Below, piece by piece: positions 56,419-64,000 of a stretch of 64,000 bases of DNA. How positions within the stretch are numbered: the stretch's first letter is position 1; every line of letters starts with the position of its first letter. Source of the stretch: Onishia taeanensis (GTDB taxonomy: Bacteria > Pseudomonadota > Gammaproteobacteria > Pseudomonadales > Halomonadaceae); assembly GCF_003268885.1 (NCBI RefSeq), contig NZ_QLSX01000005.1, positions 186,001 to 250,000 on the forward strand, given 5' to 3'. The notes under the pieces are model-generated. The model was not told the DNA's origin and did no database searches. It saw nothing but the letters and a program-made list of their open reading frames with translations. Position numbers and translations under genes: made by a program.

Positions 56419-58060
56419 ACGCTTTCGCATGGCCACCACCTGGCTGGCCAGCCTGGCGCGCCCGTCGCTGACCCTGTCACCAGAGCGCCTGACGCTGTTG
56501 GTCTGCCTGGTTTTCACGCTCTTCTACCAGCAGGCCTTCTGGCAGCAGGTCATGGCCGCTGAACCGGCCCTCACCGCCTGGCAGTTGCTCGCTTACGGGC
56601 TAGTGCTGACGGGGCTGCAGTTCATCGTCTTCGTGCTGTTCGTCACCCGCCATACGGCCAAACCCCTACTTTCGGCCTTGATCCTGCTGGCGGCCACGGT
56701 GAGCTACTACACCGGTCATTACGGCACCTACTTCGATACCCATATGATCGATAACGTGTTGCAGACCGACACCAAGGAAGCGGGTGAACTGCTTACCCCG
56801 GGCTTCGCGGGCTACCTGCTGCTGTACGCGGGGCTGCCGATGGCGCTGCTGTGGCGAGTCAGGCTCTCGGCAAGCACCTGGCCACGGGCGCTGGGGCGCC
56901 GCTTCGCCTACCTGGCCGGGGGGGTGGCGATGCTGGCAGTGGCGCTGATGGTGTCCTATCAGAGCCTGTCATCACTGATGCGCAACCATACCGAGCTGCG
57001 TTACCTGGTCACTCCGGGCAATGCCCTGATTTCCTCCGGCCGGGTGCTGGCGGCAAGTGACCCGCTGCCCGAGCAACGCCTGCCGATCGGCGAAGACGCC
57101 ACTCGCCTGCCGCGTGCCGGCGACAAGCCGCTGCTGATGGTGTTGGTGGTGGGGGAAACCGTCCGTGCCGCCAACTGGGGGCTGAATGGCTATGCGCGCC
57201 AGACCACGCCTCAGTTGACGAAGCGTGGTGTGATCAACTTCACCGATGTGAGTACCTGCGGCACCAGCACCGCCGTTTCGCTGCCCTGCATGTTCGCGCC
57301 TATCGGCAAGGACGACTACGACGAGCGCTATATCAAGAGTCATGAGTCGCTGCTGGATGTGCTCGATCATGCGGGCTTTAACGTGCTATGGCTGGATAAT
57401 CAGGCCGGGTGCAAGGGCGTCTGTGATGGCGTGAGTCAGCAGTCGATCCAACCCGATGATCACCCCAAGCAGTGCCAGGATGGCCGCTGCCTGGACGAGG
57501 CGCTGGATGAGGAACTGCGCGCCCGTCTCGACAACCTCGAAGGCGATACCGTCATCGTTCTCCATCAGCTCGGCAACCACGGCCCCAGCTACTATCAGCG
57601 CTATCCGGAAACGTTTCGTCGCTTCACGCCGACCTGCGACAGCGCCGACCTGAACAGCTGCTCGCAGCAGGCCATCACCAACAGCTACGACAACGCCATC
57701 CTCTATACTGATAGCGTGCTGGATCATGTGATTGGCGCCCTGGCGGAACAGTCGCATCATGCCGCTTCGCTGCTGTATCTCTCGGATCATGGCGAATCGC
57801 TGGGTGAACACGGCCTATACCTGCATGGACTACCCTACGCAATCGCCCCGAAGGAGCAGACCCAGGTACCTATGGTGTGGTGGTCATCGGCGGCCTTTGA
57901 CGCGGCAGTAGGGCTCGACAAGGATTGCCTGGCAACAACCCGCGACGCCCCTCTTGGCCATGCCAACCTCTTTCACAGTGTGTTGGGAGCACTCAGGGTC
58001 GAGAGTCGCATTCTGAACCCGCAGCAAGACATGACGCGGGTCTGTAGAAGTGACGCCTAG
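56411..58060 (+). CDS. eptA: phosphoethanolamine--lipid A transferase (EptA/PmrC type)
   Basis: A 549-residue inner-membrane enzyme: five N-terminal helices (to about residue 190) and a periplasmic sulfatase-fold domain. The nucleophile Thr lies in CGTSTAVSLPCMFAP, with zinc-site segments VLVVGETVRAANWG (Glu) and YLSDHGESLGEHGLYLHG (Asp-His). Paired cysteines in the periplasmic part (CKGVC, CQDGRC) form the disulfides seen in this family. Adding phosphoethanolamine to lipid A lowers the negative charge of the surface and raises resistance to cationic peptides. Confidence 0.93.
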   Translation: MHERFRMATTWLASLARPSLTLSPERLTLLVCLVFTLFYQQAFWQQVMAAEPALTAWQLLAYGLVLTGLQFIVFVLFVTRHTAKPLLSALILLAATVSYYTGHYGTYFDTHMIDNVLQTDTKEAGELLTPGFAGYLLLYAGLPMALLWRVRLSASTWPRALGRRFAYLAGGVAMLAVALMVSYQSLSSLMRNHTELRYLVTPGNALISSGRVLAASDPLPEQRLPIGEDATRLPRAGDKPLLMVLVVGETVRAANWGLNGYARQTTPQLTKRGVINFTDVSTCGTSTAVSLPCMFAPIGKDDYDERYIKSHESLLDVLDHAGFNVLWLDNQAGCKGVCDGVSQQSIQPDDHPKQCQDGRCLDEALDEELRARLDNLEGDTVIVLHQLGNHGPSYYQRYPETFRRFTPTCDSADLNSCSQQAITNSYDNAILYTDSVLDHVIGALAEQSHHAASLLYLSDHGESLGEHGLYLHGLPYAIAPKEQTQVPMVWWSSAAFDAAVGLDKDCLATTRDAPLGHANLFHSVLGALRVESRILNPQQDMTRVCRSDA

Positions 58061-58205
58061 TCATTCAACTTTGATACTTTAGTCGACATTTTCAGTTGAC
58101 AGCAGGACTTAATGAAGCAGTAAGATAGATATTCTGAGCTTGCTAACTTTCAAGCCCCCGATGCTCGGTCACTCGCGCACCGGAATCGACACGAGGAGTA
58201 CCATC

Positions 58206-58814
58206 ATGCCAGATATGTCGCATCCCACCCTGTCGCTCGAGTCGCTGGCCGGTGACCTGCCGATCGCCGACCCCGCCGCGTCGCTTTCGCATCTGACGGT
58301 GGATAGCCCGGCGAGCTCACTGCTCACCGATTTCACCAAGGTGAGAGCACGCACTATCGGCACGGAGACACCCGCCGAAGAAGCCCGTCTGATCATGCAG
58401 GCCAGCGGCGTGCGTCTTCTGCTGGTGGCCGATGCCGATGGACACTGCCAGGGCATCGTCACAGCCAAGGAACTGCTCGGTGGACGCCGGACGACCCAAG
58501 CCATGCAGACTCATCAGATTGCCCGCGCCGACGTAACCGTGGGCATGGTGCAGTCTTCATGCTCAACGCTGCATGCGCTGCCGCTATCGCGCCTGTCGCA
58601 CCTGACTATCGGCACGCTAGTCAAGGCACTGCAGGCCCATGGCGACCAGCATTTGCTGATCGTCGACCATGACGAACAGCAGCAGCCCCGGCTGCGCGGC
58701 CTAGTCTCGGCCTCCGATGCCGGGCGCGCGCTGGGCGTCGAGCTGGGTCAACTGCTCCGGGAACCACATAGCTTCGCCGATATCTGTCGCGTCATGCTCG
58801 GCCACGAGCTATGA
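58206..58814 (+). CDS. CBS-domain-containing protein
   Basis: A 202-residue cytoplasmic protein. A CBS pair is visible: TETPAEEARLIMQASGVRLLLVADADGHCQGIVTAKEL-type sequence at about 55-95, and LTIGTLVKALQAHGDQHLLIVDH then RGLVSASDAGRAL at about 135-180. CBS pairs bind adenine nucleotides and sense energy state. The ATG at 58206 follows GAGGAG by seven bases. A TTGACA (58096-58101) with a loose -10 at 58121 may be its promoter. No partner domain is present. Confidence 0.85.
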   Translation: MPDMSHPTLSLESLAGDLPIADPAASLSHLTVDSPASSLLTDFTKVRARTIGTETPAEEARLIMQASGVRLLLVADADGHCQGIVTAKELLGGRRTTQAMQTHQIARADVTVGMVQSSCSTLHALPLSRLSHLTIGTLVKALQAHGDQHLLIVDHDEQQQPRLRGLVSASDAGRALGVELGQLLREPHSFADICRVMLGHEL

Positions 58815-58835
58815 AACCCCGCCACTGACGGGGTT
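58815..58835 (+). terminator. terminator-like hairpin after the CBS gene
   Basis: AACCCCG (58815-58821) and CGGGGTT (58829-58835) form a perfect 7-bp stem with a 7-base loop, directly after the stop codon. The U-tract is missing, so termination may be weak. Confidence 0.45.
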
Positions 58836-58905
58836 CGTGATAGCCTGATAGACATTGACCCGTGCCGGCCTCGTGCCGGCATACCAACATCACACAAGGC
58901 GCTTC

Positions 58906-59868
58906 ATGGCACACGATCACGCGCATCACAGTGACAGCGAAGCCAGGCTCCTGTGGGCCTTGGTACTCACCGGCGCCTTCATGATCGCCGAGGTGGTCGG
59001 TGGGCTACTTTCCGGCTCGCTGGCGCTGCTGGCCGATGCCGCTCACATGCTCACCGACAGCGCCGCCCTGGCGCTGGCCTGGTTCGCCGCCCGCTTGAGC
59101 AGACGCCCCTCCGACCGACGTCGCACCTTTGGCTATCACCGCGTGCAGATACTGGCCGCCTTCGTCAACGGCCTGACGCTGATCGGCCTGGTCGTGTGGA
59201 TTTGCGTCGAGGCCATCGGACGACTGCTGAACCCGGTCGATATCCAGGCCAATACCATGATGGTGATCGCGACCCTGGGGCTGGCGGTAAATATCGTAGT
59301 ATTCGCCATCCTGCACCTGGGTGATCGCGATAACCTCAATATCCGCGGCGCGGCTCTGCATGTGCTGGGAGACCTGCTTGGCTCGGTGGCGGCCATCGTC
59401 GCCGGCGCGGTCATCTTCGCCACTGGCTGGATGCCGATCGACCCTCTGCTATCGCTGCTGATTGCCGCGCTTATTCTGCACAGCGCTTGGAAACTGACCC
59501 GCGAATCTGCACACATCCTGCTCGAAGGCGCCCCGGATGGCCTCGACGTGGATCAGATCGAACACAGTATCCCGCAGCAGATTGCCGCCGTCTCGGAGGT
59601 GCACCACGTGCATGCCTGGTCGCTGACGCCGGCCCGGCCGATGGTGTCACTGCATGCCACCCTGGTCGACGGCATGGATCGCCACGAGGCGCTGGTGGCT
59701 ATCAAGGCGTTGCTGGATGAACGTTTTGGTATCAGCCATGCCACCATCCAGCTCGAGGCGCGCGACTACTGCCTGGATTCGCCGGAATCGGATAGCTGCA
59801 GGGAGACTGAAGCGTCGGCGCCACACGCGCATGCTCACTCTCACGAACACTCTCATTCGCACGGATAG
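58906..59868 (+). CDS. cation diffusion facilitator, CzcD/ZitB-type zinc exporter
   Basis: A 320-residue exporter with six helices. The helix-2 metal site is in LADAAHMLTDSAALAL (His and Asp), and the helix-5 site in LHVLGDLLGSVAAIVAG. His-rich ends (MAHDHAHHSDSE and HAHAHSHEHSHSHG) are typical of zinc CDFs. The cytoplasmic domain has VSEVHHVHAWSLTPARPMVSLH. It uses the proton gradient to expel Zn2+ (or Cd2+, Co2+). AAGG precedes the ATG at 58906. A short hairpin TAGCGC...GCGCTA lies over the stop codon. Confidence 0.93.
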   Translation: MAHDHAHHSDSEARLLWALVLTGAFMIAEVVGGLLSGSLALLADAAHMLTDSAALALAWFAARLSRRPSDRRRTFGYHRVQILAAFVNGLTLIGLVVWICVEAIGRLLNPVDIQANTMMVIATLGLAVNIVVFAILHLGDRDNLNIRGAALHVLGDLLGSVAAIVAGAVIFATGWMPIDPLLSLLIAALILHSAWKLTRESAHILLEGAPDGLDVDQIEHSIPQQIAAVSEVHHVHAWSLTPARPMVSLHATLVDGMDRHEALVAIKALLDERFGISHATIQLEARDYCLDSPESDSCRETEASAPHAHAHSHEHSHSHG

Positions 59869-59963
59869 CGCAAGCTGGCGCTATTCGAACGGCATTATTC
59901 AAAGAGCACTACTCAAAGAGTGCTATTCAAACAACGTCATGAAAACAAAGCACTAGGATCACC

Positions 59964-60362
59964 ATGTGGCTTTCAATTCTCGCCGTCAGCGGCGGTGCAG
60001 CCATCGGCGCCAACGCCCGCTGGTTGCTGGGACTATGGCTTAATCACTATTACCCGGCCATTCCGCTCGGCACACTGTTCGCCAATACGCTCGGCGGCTA
60101 TCTGATCGGCCTCTTCGTGGCCCTGTTCAGCGAACACCCCCATATTTCACCGGAATGGCGACTGTTTCTCGTCACCGGCCTGTTCGGTGCTTTGACGACA
60201 TTTTCTTCCTTCACCGCTGAAATTCTCGCTAACCTTCAGGCCGGTCGCCCGGGTCTGGCGCTGACCGGCATCGGCCTGCATCTTGGCGGCTCGCTGCTGT
60301 TCGCCTGGCTGGGTATGCTCAGCGTGAGCCTGGTACGCGACTTGATCGGGACCATGCCCTGA
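59964..60362 (+). CDS. crcB: Fluc/CrcB fluoride channel
   Basis: A 132-residue dual-topology channel with four helices. GGAAIGANARWLLG in helix 1, the Asn in FANTLGGYLIGLF in helix 2, and the Phe-box TTFSSFTAE in helix 3 are all intact. It exports toxic fluoride. Only one copy is present, so it should form a homodimer. No fluoride riboswitch was recognised upstream; the leader instead carries short repeats (ATTCAAAGAG, CTCAAAGAG) and an AGCACT...AGTGCT inverted repeat at about 59907-59926. Confidence 0.93.
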   Translation: MWLSILAVSGGAAIGANARWLLGLWLNHYYPAIPLGTLFANTLGGYLIGLFVALFSEHPHISPEWRLFLVTGLFGALTTFSSFTAEILANLQAGRPGLALTGIGLHLGGSLLFAWLGMLSVSLVRDLIGTMP

Positions 60363-60529
60363 TGAGGCGCCGATGAAATACAGCGCGTGAACTATCCCCT
60401 AACCCCTTATATCCCCCTTAACGACGGTGCCGGCAGCATCCAGCCGGGCCTGTCGCTTGATCGCGACTCCCTGACACCGGTCACGACTGATAGGATTGCA
60501 TTCCTTGTCCCGACTGAATCGACCCCCTT

Positions 60530-61780
60530 ATGAGCTCCGACCGGTCTTCAATAGATAGCCCTTCTACTGAGCCCTCATCCGAGCCGCTCTCTTCACAAGA
60601 GCCTTCGCAAGCGCCGCCTCCGAACGCTGGCGAAGCTGAAAGATCGCACATCAACAGCTCACGGCTGGTAGGCCTGCAGGCAAGTATCGCGAGCCTCAGC
60701 CAACGCTTGAAACCTTATGCCTGGCTATGGCCCCCGGTCGCTTTCAGTGCCGGGGTCGCGAGTTTCTTCCTGGTCGATCGCCAGCAGTGGCTGGGAGGCG
60801 CTCTTGCTCTGGCGATGCTGCTGGCATGGCTGCTGCTGCTCTCGGAAAGCCTGATTCAACGATGGCTTTCCAACCGCGGCTATCCCCACCTGTCACGGGG
60901 CGTGACCACCTTCATCGCCCAGATGATCCACCAGGAGACCCTGTTCTTCAGCCTGCCCTTTCTGCTTGCGACCACCGTGTGGTCGAGCGGTCAGGCGGTC
61001 TTCACGGTGCTCTTCGTGGGGCTTGCTCTGCTGTCGATTCTCGATCCGCTGTATTTCCGCCTGGCCGAACGCCATCGCTGGGTGTATTTCGCTTTCCACG
61101 CCCTGTGTGTGTTCGTGGTGGTATTGGTCACGCTGCCAATCATGCTGTACCTGACCACCGGCGAGAGCCTGGCCATCGCGCTGGCCGTGATGGTGGTATT
61201 TACGGTGCCCAGTCTGGTCAACCTGCTGCGCCCCAAACGCGCAAGCAGCTGGCTAGCGATGATCGGCCTGGCCTTGCTATTGGCAGGTGCTGGTTGGGCC
61301 AGTCGCGGCTGGGTGCCGCCCGCCAATCTTTGGCTCAGCGGTTATGCCCTGTCGCCAGGGTTAGAAGTCTCGAGCCGCAGCCCAAGCGGCCAAATGGCCT
61401 TGACCAGCGAGGCGGTCGCCTCCCGCGGCCTCTTCGTCTTCACGGCAATCCGTGCGCCGCGTGGCCTGAGCGAGACGGTTTATCATGAGTGGCGCCACAA
61501 TGGCATTCTGATCGACCGCATTCCATTGGAGATTCGCGGTGGACGCGCTCAGGGATACAGAGCCTGGACCCACAAGCAGAATTTCCCGGAGAACCCCGAC
61601 GGCGCCTGGCGGGTGGATGTGATGACGCCGTCAGGCCAGCGGATCGGCGTGGTGCGCTTCACCGTGCAGGAGGATGCTAAGGATGCGCAGGTTGTCAATG
61701 GCGACATCCAGACACCGTGGGGCCTGCCCGGGCTCAACTGGCGCCAACTGATTCCCGCCAAGGAAAACGACGCGACATGA
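60530..61780 (+). CDS. DUF5924/DUF2914 family membrane protein
   Basis: A 416-residue protein. The first 45 residues are Ser/Pro/Glu-rich and disordered; about seven hydrophobic segments follow (residues 65-280), then a soluble C-terminal DUF2914-like domain with FVFTAIRAPRGLSETVYHEW and GAWRVDVMTPSGQRIGVVRFTV. DUF2914 domains occur at the ends of membrane proteins and are proposed to bind ligands; the function is unknown. It starts after a 167-bp gap following crcB and is probably transcribed alone. The identification relies on the C-terminal signature. Confidence 0.78.
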   Translation: MSSDRSSIDSPSTEPSSEPLSSQEPSQAPPPNAGEAERSHINSSRLVGLQASIASLSQRLKPYAWLWPPVAFSAGVASFFLVDRQQWLGGALALAMLLAWLLLLSESLIQRWLSNRGYPHLSRGVTTFIAQMIHQETLFFSLPFLLATTVWSSGQAVFTVLFVGLALLSILDPLYFRLAERHRWVYFAFHALCVFVVVLVTLPIMLYLTTGESLAIALAVMVVFTVPSLVNLLRPKRASSWLAMIGLALLLAGAGWASRGWVPPANLWLSGYALSPGLEVSSRSPSGQMALTSEAVASRGLFVFTAIRAPRGLSETVYHEWRHNGILIDRIPLEIRGGRAQGYRAWTHKQNFPENPDGAWRVDVMTPSGQRIGVVRFTVQEDAKDAQVVNGDIQTPWGLPGLNWRQLIPAKENDAT

Positions 61781-61885
61781 TCGCTGCTCGACCGGCCAGT
61801 GATCATTTCTTCGCCAAATGTGGGGTTGCATTGCCCAGGGCGAGTTCGCACAATGCAACTATTAGCTGGCGAACATAGGGCTACC

Positions 61886-62332
61886 ATGCAAAAGAATATC
61901 GGCTTCAAGCTGGCCCGCCTGCCAAGACTCTGGCGAGCCATCATCGATCAGCGCCTAGCACCGCTGGGACTAACACAGACCCGCTGGGTCACCCTCTACC
62001 ACCTGTGGCGGCTCGGCGATGGTCAGCCGCAGTGCGATCTGGCGAGGGCGATTGGCGTCGAGGCTCCATCGCTGGTGCGCACCTTGGATCAGCTTGCTCA
62101 GCAAGGCCTGATCGAACGCTGCCCCTGCGACCATGACCGCCGCGCCAAGCGTATCTTCCTGACGGAAGAAGCCGCGCCTCTGCTCGAGCAGATCGATAGC
62201 GTGGTGGAGCATGCCCGGGAAGAAATGCTCGACGGGCTGAGCGATGAGGACATCGAACGACTCGATGTCCTGCTCTCTCGCATCGAGGATAACGGCCTCA
62301 AGATCCAGACCCGGGACGACGTCAAGGCCTAG
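61886..62332 (+). CDS. slyA: MarR-family transcriptional regulator SlyA
   Basis: A 148-residue winged-helix regulator. The SlyA features are clear: LARLPRLWRAIIDQRLAPLGLTQTRW at the N-terminus, then a recognition helix region GVEAPSLVRTLDQL and a wing DHDRRAKRIFLTEEA. SlyA proteins counter H-NS silencing and control stress and efflux genes. The ATG at 61886 follows ATAGGG. It stands alone between a membrane-protein gene and a convergent hypothetical gene; its own upstream region (61781-61885) is short. Confidence 0.9.
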   Translation: MQKNIGFKLARLPRLWRAIIDQRLAPLGLTQTRWVTLYHLWRLGDGQPQCDLARAIGVEAPSLVRTLDQLAQQGLIERCPCDHDRRAKRIFLTEEAAPLLEQIDSVVEHAREEMLDGLSDEDIERLDVLLSRIEDNGLKIQTRDDVKA

Positions 62333-62372
62333 GCTTGAACTGCAAACGTGTCCTGCAGAGCGGCGGCGGGAG

Positions 62373-62915
62373 TCACCGCCGCGCCTGATCTCGCATTTCT
62401 CGAAATCCCAGCTTGCGGGGCGCCGGTTCATCCGGTCGCCCCGCAAGCTGCTGATGAAGGTCCAGGATATTGCTCCGATGCCGTTCAAAAGCATCGACCC
62501 CGAGCGACTCCTCCCACCATAGCGTCAGCGCCTCACGGCTTGATTCCACTACCTTCGCATCCATCGGCAGCTCTGCCAGCACTGTCTCGAGCCTTGCTCT
62601 GGCCTCGCCGGGCAGTGGGCGCAGCGGTTCGACGCGCCAACGCCAGCCGTCCATGAACGGCTTGAGCGCATCGCTTGCCACCGCCTCGCGAACCAGCACG
62701 AAACGTGGCCCCGGATACTCGCCGGGATACGCCCATCGGTAGCTTGCCATCTGCCCGCCCTCATGCAACGGCGAATCGCCCAGTTTGACCCTAATCCCTG
62801 ACTTTCTCGCCGCCTCACGCAGCTGCCCCATGCGCTGCTGCTGGAGGCTGGGCCGGAGCCACATCATTGGCGAGAGCATCAGCCCCATCACCAGCACAAT
62901 GATCAACCAAACCAT
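62373..62915 (-). CDS. conserved single-helix membrane protein, function unknown
   Basis: A 180-residue protein with one N-terminal helix (MVWLIIVLVMGLMLSPMMWL) and a soluble part containing RMGQLREAARKSGIRVKLGD, RWAYPGEYPG, WWEESLGVDAF and a conserved-looking C-terminus LGFREMRDQARR. I do not recognise a characterised family. The ATG at 62915 has AGAGGTGAAC just upstream; the frame extends to 62999 without a ribosome site. It converges with slyA, 40 bp between the stops. Confidence 0.7.
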   Translation of the reverse strand: MVWLIIVLVMGLMLSPMMWLRPSLQQQRMGQLREAARKSGIRVKLGDSPLHEGGQMASYRWAYPGEYPGPRFVLVREAVASDALKPFMDGWRWRVEPLRPLPGEARARLETVLAELPMDAKVVESSREALTLWWEESLGVDAFERHRSNILDLHQQLAGRPDEPAPRKLGFREMRDQARR

Positions 62916-63039
62916 GTTCACCTCTACCTGCAGAAGATCGACCGAGCCCGCACGACGGAGCGCCGGAGAACGGGGCGAAAGATCGCCAACCTGGCACACC
63001 TCGGTCGACCAAAAAGGATTACTAAAATATGCTAAAAGA

Positions 63040-63053
63040 TTGATATAAATCGT
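63040..63053 (+). promoter_or_regulatory. possible FNR/ANR-type site upstream of uspA
   Basis: TTGATATAAATCGT matches the FNR/ANR consensus TTGAT-N4-ATCAA at 8 of 10 positions and lies 66 bp before the uspA start. Universal stress genes in related gammaproteobacteria are often under this oxygen regulator. The second half-site is imperfect. Confidence 0.38.
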
Positions 63054-63118
63054 TGTCGCGAGCTAGTGGCAAGCCTAAAGTTGAGTCAGGCCCATTCACT
63101 TTCTACCGGGAGACTCTC

Positions 63119-63571
63119 ATGAGCAACGAGTATGGTCACATCCTGGTCGCCGTCGACCTGACCAAGGATTCCCACAAGGTGCTGGAACGCGCGCTGCCGA
63201 TTGCTGACCGCAACCACGCCAAGCTATCCATCATGCATACCCTGGAACCGCTGGGCTTCGCCTACGGCGGTGACATTCCGATGGATCTGACCAGCATTCA
63301 GGACCAGTTGGACGAGCACGCCAAGCAGCGTCTGGCCGAAATTGCCGATCCACATCAGGTCGCCAAGGAAGATCAGCACGTGGTGGTCGGCATGCCTGAC
63401 ACCGAGATTCATCGCTTCGCCGAGGAGCATGACGTCGACCTGATCGTAGTCGGCTCGCACGGCCGTCATGGCTTTGCGCTGCTGCTGGGTTCCACGTCCA
63501 CAGGCGTGCTGCACGGAGCCAAGTGCGATGTGCTGGCGGTGCGGGTTGGTGATGAAGACAGCAAGGAATAG
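63119..63571 (+). CDS. universal stress protein, UspA family
   Basis: A 150-residue cytoplasmic protein. It opens HILVAVDLTKDSHKVLERAL and ends with the nucleotide-binding GSHGRHGFALLLGSTSTGVL (GxxGx9GS/T) and CDVLAVRV. It should bind ATP like the UspFG/MJ0577 group. The ATG at 63119 follows GGGAG by seven bases. It is monocistronic, with an AT-rich promoter region that includes the ANR-like site. Confidence 0.92.
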   Translation: MSNEYGHILVAVDLTKDSHKVLERALPIADRNHAKLSIMHTLEPLGFAYGGDIPMDLTSIQDQLDEHAKQRLAEIADPHQVAKEDQHVVVGMPDTEIHRFAEEHDVDLIVVGSHGRHGFALLLGSTSTGVLHGAKCDVLAVRVGDEDSKE

Positions 63572-63705
63572 AGCAACCTTGAGCACTACCGCCAAGCCAA
63601 TACCATCGCTTGGTTAATGCCTCACCCGCACGATGGCATCACTGGTGTCATGGCATCATTTGCCTCATGACAGCATGTGCCTCATGACAATAGCGCGTGT
63701 CACAG

Positions 63706-63737
63706 CAACGGCGGCGCCCATCTGGGCGCCGCCGTTG
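63706..63737. terminator. strong perfect hairpin between convergent genes
   Basis: A 15-bp perfect inverted repeat (63706-63720 and 63723-63737) with a 2-base centre, GC-rich core GGCGGCGCCCA. It lies between the uspA and uup stops. No long U-tract follows on either strand, so the stem strength would do the work. Confidence 0.6.
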
Positions 63738-63754
63738 TGTCGTTACGAGCGCGC

Positions 63755-64000
63755 TCAGGCCTCGCCGGCGGCCATCGCCTCGAGCTCCATCCAGCGCTCC
63801 ATGGCCTCATCGAGCTCGCCCTGCTTGGCGGAGAGCGCCTCCAGAGTGGCGGTGACGTCCGCTGCTTCCTGCTGATAGAAACTCGGGTCCCCGGTCTTGG
63901 CCTCGAAGTCGGCAACCTCACTTTCCAGGCGCTCGATCAGCGCCGGCAGTTGATCCAGCTCCCGCTGCAGCTTGTAGGAAAGCTTGACCCGTTTCTTTTC
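63755..64000 (-). CDS. uup: ABC-F ATPase (Uup-type), C-terminal part only
   Basis: 82 codons from the right edge to the stop at 63755. The sequence KRVKLSYKLQRELDQLP, IERLESEVADFEAKTGDPSF, then LEALSAKQGELDEAMERWMELE is the C-terminal coiled-coil of Uup-type ABC-F proteins, which act on the ribosome or on DNA-replication intermediates. The ATPase domains lie outside the window. The coiled coil favours Uup over EttA or YheS. Confidence 0.8.
   Translation of the reverse strand, partial: EKKRVKLSYKLQRELDQLPALIERLESEVADFEAKTGDPSFYQQEAADVTATLEALSAKQGELDEAMERWMELEAMAAGEA

Noticed and set aside
59869-59963. Fluoride riboswitch before crcB
   Set aside because: The conserved GGNGAUGG and CUGAUG-type segments could not be found; only short repeats are present.
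63636-63690. Short repeats containing GCCTCATGACA near the uspA 3' end
   Set aside because: Two copies of about 12 bases in non-coding sequence are too few and too short to call an array or mobile element.

Overview
The window is a 64 kb, GC-rich stretch of gammaproteobacterial chromosome. Its gene content (catabolic arginine deiminase operon, DabAB bicarbonate uptake, YejK/YejM, RfaH, EptA, SlyA, compact genes with good Shine-Dalgarno sites) best fits the Halomonadaceae, probably a Halomonas-like species. That placement is inferred from gene families and composition, not from a marker gene. No rRNA, tRNA or CRISPR array was recognised.

Layout. 1-4470: dabB-dabA (dabA runs off the left edge) with a divergent NhaR-type LysR regulator. 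4593-6794: an OsmC-YcaO fusion protein, ending at a shared hairpin terminator. 6795-11390: an accessory patch with a decayed HMG-CoA-lyase-like fragment, two integron attC-like sites flanking a small membrane protein gene, an ion channel gene split by an IS30 element with a 3-bp target duplication, a broken IS481-type transposase and an AT-rich membrane protein of unknown function. 11392-16011: YfcC-type antiporter and arcABC. 16003-25837: glycosyltransferase, EamA permease, ArsP-like permease plus thioredoxin-like protein, TauE permease, yejK, quinone reductase, a frameshifted short-chain dehydrogenase and yejM. 26106-34774: trxC, an ABC exporter, a diguanylate cyclase, a lipoprotein amidase, a CoA-transferase, proS and a lytic transglycosylase.

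34919-39411 is a tight four-gene set: cupredoxin-like secreted protein, GGDEF-EAL sensor, DUF3034 outer-membrane-type protein and lipoprotein truncated globin. 39628-52232: small membrane peptide candidate, SlyD-type isomerase, rfaH, AmpG-type permease, SEC-C protein, homocysteine methyltransferase, a large unknown membrane-anchored helical protein, an ABC1 kinase, topB and panE. 52458-60362 concerns metals and the envelope: a MerR-type promoter, a copper P-type ATPase with duplicated metal-binding segments, DUF411 protein, PAP2 phosphatase with eptA, CBS protein, a CDF zinc exporter and a Fluc fluoride channel. 60530-64000: DUF5924/DUF2914 membrane protein, slyA, a small membrane-anchored protein, a universal stress protein and the C-terminal end of an ABC-F ATPase.

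Working together: dabAB supplies bicarbonate; the arc operon makes ATP from arginine and raises pH; the ArsP/thioredoxin pair, copper ATPase/DUF411 protein, CDF and Fluc handle toxic ions; PAP2/EptA, YejM and RfaH shape the lipopolysaccharide surface; the GGDEF proteins and the globin cluster point to c-di-GMP signalling linked to redox or gas sensing. The only clearly mobile or decayed material lies in 6.8-11.4 kb, apart from the frameshifted dehydrogenase.
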